Below, one piece after another: positions 55,732-64,000 of a DNA stretch of 64,000 nt. Location of the stretch: assembly GCA_037178625.1 (NCBI GenBank), contig JAWZXG010000048.1, positions 1 to 64,000 on the forward strand. Direction: 5' to 3'. This DNA is from Skeletonema tropicum (Eukaryota > Bacillariophyta > Thalassiosirophyceae > Thalassiosirales > Thalassiosiraceae). Under the pieces are notes generated by a model that ran no database searches, was not told the DNA's origin, and worked only from the letters and a program-made list of their open reading frames with translations. The position numbers and the translations under genes were made by a program. Position 1 is the stretch's first letter. Each line of letters starts with the position of its first letter.

Positions 55732-56127
55732 TCAATTCTTCTTCACAAAAACGTAGTGACTTGAACTCTTCCCTTTTCCTGCCCACTCATCAATTACTGC
55801 ACGAGTAAACCACAACTCACGACAGTCTTTTAGAACCATTCCTCTCATCACAACATTTGCGCAGTAAATACGTTTTGAAGGGTCGTTAGCTTGAGACCTG
55901 AGACCATCATAGACACATCCAACAAGCTGTAAACCTAATGCATCACGAGGCACAGCAGTGTCAAACTGCTGTGGCAAATTCTTCTTTGGTAATATTTGGA
56001 CAGTTCCCATCTCAGCTACCCAATTGGATTTTGTTAGTCTGCATCCGATTTCATTTGCTCTTTGACATTTGTTGATTTTATGTCCAATGAGTAAGCAGAA
56101 TTTGCAAGTTGATCTGGTATTTTTCAT
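55732..56127 (-). CDS. 131-aa protein with N-terminal CCHC zinc knuckle in M1
   Basis: Starts MKNTRSTCKFCLLIGHKINK, which holds a perfect CX2CX4HX4C knuckle (CKFC, GH, NKC), then a folded-looking region (LQLVGCVYDGLRSQANDPSK, ELWFTRAVIDEWAGKGKSS). Knuckles often sit at the C-terminus of MULE transposases or in Gag, so this could be the last exon of a larger protein; an in-frame TAG lies about 30 bp upstream of the ATG. It is convergent with the 125-aa frame. The exact role is unknown. Confidence 0.5.
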   Translation of the reverse strand: MKNTRSTCKFCLLIGHKINKCQRANEIGCRLTKSNWVAEMGTVQILPKKNLPQQFDTAVPRDALGLQLVGCVYDGLRSQANDPSKRIYCANVVMRGMVLKDCRELWFTRAVIDEWAGKGKSSSHYVFVKKN

Positions 56128-56903
56128 CGCAAGTGTGTACAGATGTAGTTTTGGCTATCCTGATTGGTTTGCGCAAAGTATTGCCATTCGTTTGGCGGTG
56201 GTTTCGACATCTTCACCTTCGCGTGAAACAAAGTAATAAGGTAGAGAAAAAAAATGACGAAGGCTTTGATCAAAATTCAAAAGTTATATGTGCGAAAATG
56301 AGAGTTCTGTGACTAGGGTGCACCGTGTGCGACGAAAAGAGAAGAGATAAAGCAGTTGTACATAGGCGCAGCACGCAGCCGAGGCTGAACAGTGAGCAGC
56401 AACCTCAGGAAGGCACAGGTATCTTGATTTTCGAACGCCGACCCCATGCCTGCGTGAGGCAGGCGATGGGGTCAGCGGCAGATTCTTCTCACTACTCACT
56501 AACTTCAGCTAATAAAATTCTTTTCTCTAGAGCATTGCCTAGCCGTATCATAGCTTATGCGGGCAGCATTACTTATTCGATCAAATGAGTCAGTTGTACG
56601 ATTCGAAACGATAGGGTGCCAAAAGAATCGCTGTAACATTTGTGTGACGATATTCGAACACTGTTATGTTGGTGTAACAAAATGTAACAATGACTAACCC
56701 TAACAAAATTCCTTCCCGCAATAATTAAGGATTTCTACACTAAAGGGCTTCCCGCAATTCCTCAAAACGAATGTGAACAACCCTGGATTATTGAGTATTC
56801 GTTTTTGTTCTTGGCGCTTCACGGGTCCCTCCCCGTTCGCGATTATTTTGAGTGCCTTTCGAAAGAATCAGGGAAATGGTGTGGCATTCTAACTAGCTTG
56901 GTC

Positions 56904-56933
56904 CTTGGGGCAAGAAAGGGGTCTTGCCCCAAG
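56904..56933. other. GC-rich hairpin in M1
   Basis: Perfect 12-bp arms (CTTGGGGCAAGA and its complement TCTTGCCCCAAG) with a 6-base loop, about 130 bp inside the right end. It could be a structural or regulatory element of M; the M0 copy has lost this region. Confidence 0.4.
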
Positions 56934-56980
56934 AAAAAATCTGCCCTTGCTTTGCCCTCCAAAAACAAAAGCTACATATT

Positions 56981-57002
56981 GCCACGTCATATATGACGTG
57001 GC
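56981..57002. promoter_or_regulatory. 22-bp perfect palindrome in the M1 right inverted repeat
   Basis: The sequence from GCCACGTCAT to its complement ATGACGTGGC forms a perfect palindrome. It carries two TGACGT cores, the form recognised by bZIP factors. The left repeat has only a single GTGACGTGGC half (about 54332-54341), so the ends are asymmetric here. A transposase or host-factor site is possible. Confidence 0.4.
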
Positions 57003-57068
57003 ACCTCCAATTCGAGTGGTGTGTGCAGTGATGTGTGTGAAATACGCGTGTGCAGCGTAGCCTCTCTC

Positions 57069-59897
57069 GGTTGAAGATCCAAGCGACGCATTCTTTCGCA
57101 GTCCATGGCAGGTAGTCGCTCGATTTATTGGCCTGTAGAAGTAATTGGGCGTCATAATAGTACTGGAAATCACGTGTGGTGTGGGTGGCACGTCGGCAGG
57201 GTGTGACATGCCGCCGAGACCTAGCGACAAAAGGAGCTTGTATGGCAGGATGGCAGGAGATAATATATCTACAATGGTTGATGGACACTATATCTTTGAT
57301 TTGCCTCTCTACAGTAATCTAGCATTCAGCTTAACGGTTGAAAGGGCGAAATATTTGGAGACGGAGCGTGTAGATGCTAATTCGGTTGCACAGTCCATCG
57401 TCAAAAGTGTCGAAAACTACGACTCCGCCAATAGGTAGGCTTGCTGAATTCAACTTGAACCGAGTTGCTGTTGCAAGAGGTGGGGAGCACAATCAGGCCC
57501 GTTATGATGAGGGAACTTGGGATTCATACTTCCAAGCCCCCGATTTCGACTGGAATATCATCAAGCAGACTGAGCGTCAGTGTATGCTCGTGTTCTGTGA
57601 CCTATTCTCTACCGGCTATGCCCATTCTGCTCACTTGCCGTCTTCTATCTATTTGGTGGTCTCCGCCGTGACAATGTTAGTGCTCTCAAAGCGCCCTACA
57701 TCTTCCCCCACTTGAGAAATATGAAAAATGAAAGTGTTGCAACTAGAATGACAAAAATTCTCCGCAATAATATTGAGCACGAGCTCCGTCGGAAAACGTT
57801 GTTCACGTCACGATCGATGAGAAAGGGCAGCATGACCGAGTTCCGGTTACACCGCCCGAGATCTATCTTACGAGGAGGAACTTGCTCGCAGTGGGCATAC
57901 AATTCTACCCGCCAACACCTTTGGAGAAGACAATGCTTCTATGGGCATCAGAAGAGCATCCCACCAAGAAGCAGAAGGCCACGGCAAGTACCCCTCCAGA
58001 ATCAGAGACAGCCAATGCAGGTACCACCTAACAATCAGCCTACAATACCGTTGTGGCTAGTGCCATCAAATCTACAGGGAACAATAAGACTGGTGGTGTT
58101 ACTGTCCTGACTGAGTTGGAGAGGTTTGTGGAAGTTGGCACCATTAGTAAAAAACAAAAGGATTTTCTTAGTGCCGGCAGTGTGGGGCTTGTTTCAAAGT
58201 CCATCCTCAATGATATATGAAGAATGATTTGATTATTGGACTCCCTGATTATAATTCCCTGGGGTCTGAAGGGGCTAGGTATTGCAGGGGAGTGACTGCT
58301 ACTGCCATGGTCATCACTGCCGAGCAGTGGAAGGAGTTGTGCAATTTGGAGCCGACCGATCTCGATAATGATATCAATCGCAGGTTGTCGACCTTGAAGT
58401 GCAAGCACAGCTTCATCAAAGCGACAAAAGAAGCAAGGCAACATCAAGTATTCACAGTCTTGCCGAGAGAATTCAAAAGTTATGAAGAAACGGAAAGACG
58501 ATGGTATGAGTGATTTAGAGACTAAGAACAAAATTCTTCGTGAGATTGGAATTCAAAGTGGACAGCAATCACTCCGTGATGTATTTTCTCGGAGAAGTTC
58601 TAGTACGTAGTTAATTGTTACTCCTATGTAATAGTTCAAAGTGGACAGCAATCACTCTGTGATATTGCTTGCTGGACCTGGCTGTGGCACGTGTATTATT
58701 GCTCTAGTAATAGGATGGATATCTACGAGTACTTGAATTTACTTTACTTTGACTTCTAAGTACTCCCCCTCCATGCATGCATTCATTTCTATTCATTTCC
58801 CACTTGGGAAGTTTGGCAATCTCCGCTGCCGAGGGGCCAGTGGAACGGACAGCCTTGGCTTCAGTAACGGCATCATTGAAAGACTTTACACTTCTGAAAA
58901 TGCAGCCAATGATGCATGACGAGTGAATATACGAATCATGATTCAGTCATGACCATGGCGCATAAACTAACAAAGTCACCAGAACTGCCAAGAGGAATTA
59001 CTTGCAAACTCAACCAGGATGACCAATCACCTAGGCCTCTCCTTGATGCTGCTGCCCAATTTCGATAGCTACATTTCCATCCTCTGCACCCAGCCACTAC
59101 ACCACTTCCAACGACACAAACTGAAAGTAACACTGGTTGATCGCATCCACGATAATCCAAGCGCTTGCAGTCGCCACCTTCCACCTTCCGTATCGAGTCG
59201 GATTCTACTGGTAATCCTGCAGAACAACGGTATTGTCATGTCGAGAGAGTCCCAATGCAAGTTGACCAATTGTTATTTTGGAAAATATGAATCCCAATTT
59301 GTTGCCCACTAGATAACTAGCCATAATGACTTGGCACTTCCTTCTGCGGTAAGAAGATCAAAGATAAACTAGTCACAGCATTTATTGAATGTCCCAAAAC
59401 GCTTCCTTGAGTTCATTGGCGCTTCCACATAATGCAGATCTTTCCATCCTTACTATACAGCCCGTCACGTAAATCGATGCTTGGGATGGCAGTTACGTTA
59501 TGAGTTATGAGGCAAGACGATGATAAAATTGCAGTGTTGATGAGGATGACGGATGTAATGTGTATTTGCCCCGCCCGCCTGGTTCTGGTTGAATCTCCAG
59601 CCCTCCTCCTCCATTGTTGATTCATTCCATCAGCACTCTGTTTTTGAGAGTCATTGCTATCAGCGGCAGAATGAATGTCCACCGTCCACCCTCAGTTGCC
59701 TCTCTTATGAGACAATGATACAACGTTGTGTGATGCTACATCGCTCGGTGCTCGGTGCCTATGGTAGGTACCTGTGCTGCTGTGTTTCCATATTCCCGTT
59801 TCTGCCCAAACTTGTCCCGTTTCTGCCCAAACTTGTCCCGTTTCTGCCCAAACTTGTCCCAGGTTGATATCTCATGCACGCTCATGATGATTTAATA
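57069..59897 (+). repeat. Array unit u4 (2,829 bp)
   Basis: Complete unit with the decayed gene at 57208-58610 and three 21-bp repeats at about 59797-59859. It has small insertions unique to this copy (AGC near 59092; GGTA duplicated near 59765). Confidence 0.92.
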
Positions 59898-62745
59898 GGT
59901 TGAAGATCCAAGCGACGCATTCTTTCGCAGTCCATGGCAGGTAGTCGCTCGATTTATTGGCCTGTAGAAGTAATTGGGCGTCATAATAGTACTGGAAATC
60001 ACGTGTGGTGTGGGTGGCACGTCGGCAGGGTGTGACATGCCGCCGAGACCTAGCGACAAAAGGAGCTTGTATGGCAGGATGGCAGGAGATAATATATCTA
60101 CAATGGTTGATGGACACTATATCTTTGATTTGCCTCTCTACAGTAATCTAGCATTCAGCTTAACGGTTGAAAGGGCGAAATATTTGGAGACGGAGCGTGT
60201 AGATGCTAATTCGGTTGCACAGTCCATCGTCAAAAGTGTCGAAAACTACGACTCCGCCAATAGGTAGGCTTGCTGAATTCAACTTGAACCGAGTTGCTGT
60301 TGCAAGAGGTGGGGAGCACAATCAGGCCCGTTATGATGAGGGAACTTGGGATTCATACTTCCAAGCCCCCGATTTCGACTGGAATATCATCAAGCAGACT
60401 GAGCGTCAGTGTATGCTCGTGTTCTGTGACCTATTCTCTACCGGCTATGCCCATTCTGCTCACTTGCCGTCTTCTATCTATTTGGTGGTCTCCGCCGTGA
60501 CAATGTTAGTGCTCTCAAAGCGCCCTACATCTTCCCCCACTTGAGAAATATGAAAAATGAAAGTGTTGCAACTAGAATGACAAAAATTCTCCGCAATAAT
60601 ATTGAGCACGAGCTCCGTCGGAAAACGTTGTTCACGTCACGATCGATGAGAAAGGGCAGCATGACCGAGTTCCGGTTACACCGCCCGAGATCTATCTTAC
60701 GAGGAGGAACTTGCTCGCAGTGGGCATACAATTCTACCCGCCAACACCTTTGGAGAAGACAATGCTTCTATGGGCATCAGAAGAGCATCCCACCAAGAAG
60801 CAGAAGGCCACGGCAAGTACCCCTCCAGAATCAGAGACAGCCAATGCAGGTACCACCTAACAATCAGCCTACAATACCGTTGTGGCTAATGCCATCAAAT
60901 CTACAGGGAACAATAAGACTGGTGGTGTTACTGTCCTGACTGAGTTGGAGAGGTTTGTGGAAGTTGGCACCATTAGTAAAAAAACAAAAGGATTTTCTTA
61001 GTGCCGGCAGTGTGGGGCTTGTTTCAAAGTCCATCCTCAATGATATATGAAGAATGATTTGATTATTGGACTCCCTGATTATAATTCCCTGGGGTCTGAA
61101 GGGGCTAGGTATTGCAGGGGAGTGACTGCTACTGCCATGGTCATCACTGCCGAGCAGTGGAAGGAGTTGTGCAATTTGGAGCCGACCGATCTCGATAATG
61201 ATATCAATCGCAGGTTGTCGACCTTGAAGTGCAAGCACAGCTTCATCAAAGCGACAAAAGAAGCAAGGCAACATCAAGTATTCACAGTCTTGCCGAGAGA
61301 ATTCAAAAGTTATGAAGAAACGGAAAGACGATGGTATGAGTGATTTAGAGACTAAGAACAAAATTCTTCGTGAGATTGGAATTCAAAGTGGACAGCAATC
61401 ACTCCGTGATGTATTTTCTCGGAGAAGTTCTAGTACGTAGTTAATTGTTACTCCTATGTAATAGTTCAAAGTGGACAGCAATCACTCTGTGATATTGCTT
61501 GCTGGACCTGGCTGTGGCACGTGTATTATTGCTCTAGTAATAGGATGGATATCTACGAGTACTTGAATTTACTTTACTTTGACTTCTAAGTACTCCCCCT
61601 CCATGCATGCATTCATTTCTATTCATTTCCCACTTGGGAAGTTTGGCAATCTCCGCTGCCGAGGGGCCAGTGGAACGGACAGCCTTGGCTTCAGTAACGG
61701 CATCATTGAAAGACTTTACACTTCTGAAAATGCAGCCAATGATGCATGACGAGTGAATATACGAATCATGATTCAGTCATGACCATGGCGCATAAACTAA
61801 CAAAGTCACCAGAACTGCCAAGAGGAATTACTTGCAAACTCAACCAGGATGACCAATCACCTAGGCCTCTCCTTGATGCTGCTGCCCAATTTCGATAGCT
61901 ACATTTCCATCCTCTGCACCCACTACACCACTTCCAACGACACAAACTGAAAGTAACACTGGTTGATCGCATCCACGATAATCCAAGCGCTTGCAGTCGC
62001 CACCTTCCACCTTCCGTATCGAGTCGGATTCTACTGGTAATCCTGCAGAACAACGGTATTGTCATGTCGAGAGAGTCCCAATGCAAGTTGACCAATTGTT
62101 ATTTTGGAAAATATGAATCCCAATTTGTTGCCCACTAGATAACTAGCCATAATGACTTGGCACTTCCTTCTGCGGTAAGAAGATCAAAGATAAACTAGTC
62201 ACAGCATTTATTGAATGTCCCAAAACGCTTCCTTGAGTTCATTGGCGCTTCCACATAATGCAGATCTTTCCATCCTTACTATACAGCCCGTCACGTAAAT
62301 CGATGCTTGGGATGGCAGTTACGTTATGAGTTATGAGGCAAGACGATGATAAAATTGCAGTGTTGATGAGGATGACGGATGTAATGTGTATTTGCCCCGC
62401 CCGCCTGGTTCTGGTTGAATCTCCAGCCCTCCTCCTCCATTGTTGATTCATTCCATCAGCACTCTGTTTTTGAGAGTCATTGCTATCAGCGGCAGAATGA
62501 ATGTCCACCGTCCACCCTCAGTTGCCTCTCTTATGAGACAATGATACAACGTTGTGTGATGCTACATCGCTCGGTGCTCGGTGCCGCTATGGTAGTACCT
62601 GTGCTGCTGTGTTTCCATATTCCCGTTTCTGCCCAAACTTGTCCCGTTTCTGCCCAAACTTGTCCCGTTTCTGCCCAAACTTGTCCCGTTTCTGCCCAAA
62701 CTTGTCCCAGGTTGATATCTCATGCACGCTCATGATGATTTAATA
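59898..62745 (+). repeat. Array unit u5 (2,848 bp)
   Basis: Complete unit with the decayed gene at 60037-61440, an extra A near 60981 as in u2, and four 21-bp repeats at about 62625-62708. Small insertions near 62584-62597 distinguish it. Confidence 0.92.
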
Positions 62746-64000
62746 GGTTGAAGATCCAAGCGACGCATTCTTTCGCAGTCCATGGCAGGTAGTCGCTCGA
62801 TTTATTGGCCTGTAGAAGTAATTGGGCGTCATAATAGTACTGGAAATCACGTGTGGTGTGGGTGGCACGTCGGCAGGGTGTGACATGCCGCCGAGACCTA
62901 GCGACAAAAGGAGCTTGTATGGCAGGATGGCAGGAGATAATATATCTACAATGGTTGATGGACACTATATCTTTGATTTGCCTCTCTACAGTAATCTAGC
63001 ATTCAGCTTAACGGTTGAAAGGGCGAAATATTTGGAGACGGAGCGTGTAGATGCTAATTCGGTTGCACAGTCCATCGTCAAAAGTGTCGAAAACTACGAC
63101 TCCGCCAATAGGTAGGCTTGCTGAATTCAACTTGAACCGAGTTGCTGTTGCAAGAGGTGGGGAGCACAATCAGGCCCGTTATGATGAGGGAACTTGGGAT
63201 TCATACTTCCAAGCCCCCGATTTCGACTGGAATATCATCAAGCAGACTGAGCGTCAGTGTATGCTCGTGTTCTGTGACCTATTCTCTACCGGCTATGCCC
63301 ATTCTGCTCACTTGCCGTCTTCTATCTATTTGGTGGTCTCCGCCGTGACAATGTTAGTGCTCTCAAAGCGCCCTACATCTTCCCCCACTTGAGAAATATG
63401 AAAAATGAAAGTGTTGCAACTAGAATGACAAAAATTCTCCGCAATAATATTGAGCACGAGCTCCGTCGGAAAACGTTGTTCACGTCACGATCGATGAGAA
63501 AGGGCAGCATGACCGAGTTCCGGTTACACCGCCCGAGATCTATCTTACGAGGAGGAACTTGCTCGCAGTGGGCATACAATTCTACCCGCCAACACCTTTG
63601 GAGAAGACAATGCTTCTATGGGCATCAGAAGAGCATCCCACCAAGAAGCAGAAGGCCACGGCAAGTACCCCTCCAGAATCAGAGACAGCCAATGCAGGTA
63701 CCACCTAACAATCAGCCTACAATACCGTTGTGGCTAATGCCATCAAATCTACAGGGAACAATAAGACTGGTGGTGTTACTGTCCTGACTGAGTTGGAGAG
63801 GTTTGTGGAAGTTGGCACCATTAGTAAAAAAACAAAAGGATTTTCTTAGTGCCGGCAGTGTGGGGCTTGTTTCAAAGTCCATCCTCAATGATATATGAAG
63901 AATGATTTGATTATTGGACTCCCTGATTATAATTCCCTGGGGTCTGAAGGGGCTAGGTATTGCAGGGGAGTGACTGCTACTGCCATGGTCATCACTGCCG
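62746..64000 (+). repeat. Array unit u6, cut by the window edge
   Basis: First 1,255 bp of a further unit, with the decayed gene from 62885 and the longer A run at 63827. The array therefore continues past the window. Confidence 0.92.

Larger units (their letters stand above)
54264..57068 (-). mobile_element. Complete Mutator-like element M1 (2,805 bp)
   Basis: Inverted repeats start GAGAGAGGCTACGCTGCACA at both ends and stay alignable for about 60 bp. The target duplication is 9 bp, GGTTGAAGA (54255-54263, 57069-57077), and the empty site is at every other unit border. A 9-bp duplication with long inverted repeats is the hallmark of Mutator-like elements. No MULE transposase core is visible. 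It holds the 90- and 125-aa frames shared with M0 plus a zinc-knuckle ORF on the opposite strand, so it is probably non-autonomous or decayed. Confidence 0.85.

Noticed and set aside
36285..64000. rDNA or tRNA genes in the tandem array
   Set aside because: The unit shows no conserved rRNA segments or tRNA A/B boxes that I can recognise, and carries protein-like frames instead.

Overview
The window is the end of a eukaryotic chromosome. It opens with 432 bp of CCCTAA telomere repeats (TTAGGG type). The remaining 63.5 kb is a mosaic of mobile elements and tandem repeats in which I recognise no housekeeping gene, rRNA or tRNA. Genes here have short spliceosomal introns (GT donors such as GTGAGT or GTAAG, AG acceptors, CTAAC/CTAAAC branch-like motifs). 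This fits a diatom or other stramenopile subtelomere, but no marker proves the lineage.

Layout. (1) Telomere, 1-432. (2) Arm 1, 433 to about 13,090: element G1 (cut off by the telomere), spacer Z1, then element G2. G2 starts at 4757, ends at 21735, and is split by a whole element H1 (5438-9365) and by a nested pair of E elements (11385-20260). (3) Centre, about 13,090-26,856: the rest of the E pair, the end of G2, fragments of a host or retroelement gene (W), and a second H element (22309-26234). (4) Arm 2, 26857-36269: an inverted copy of arm 1 made of truncated E, G4, spacer Z2 and the complete G3. (5) 36278-64000: a head-to-tail array of a ~2.83-kb unit (u0-u6), interrupted by two copies of a Mutator-like element M (one truncated, one complete) and by element E4, which itself carries a small LTR retrotransposon.

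Four element families can be delimited from paired copies and empty sites. G (about 4.16 kb) and H (about 3.93 kb) share an unusual architecture: a GC-rich motif GGCCCTCGGGGCC is terminal at one end and lies inverted about 60 bp inside the other end. Both also have duplicated CATTGCAGAGCAA iterons near the second end and a related small coding module near the first. H carries a four-exon gene fusing an unknown N-terminal region to the C-terminal half of a Pif1-type helicase. G carries a three-exon gene for a 587-residue protein of unknown function. E (about 4.55 kb) has terminal inverted repeats starting CCTCTGAAACTGG, 2-bp target duplications (GA, GA, AA), an internal 142-bp minisatellite and a final exon with a CCHC zinc knuckle. 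M has 9-bp target duplications, long inverted repeats and another CCHC knuckle.

Paired copies give an order of events. E inserted in G, then a second E inserted in that E, then the inverted duplication formed, and H1 entered G2 later (it is absent from G4 and G3). The first ~5.65 kb after the telomere differs from its internal copies almost only by homopolymer and single-base indels, whichever element is involved. This looks more like consensus error at the contig end than decay. No element shown here carries a recognisable complete transposase, so the copies are probably non-autonomous or use an undescribed enzyme.
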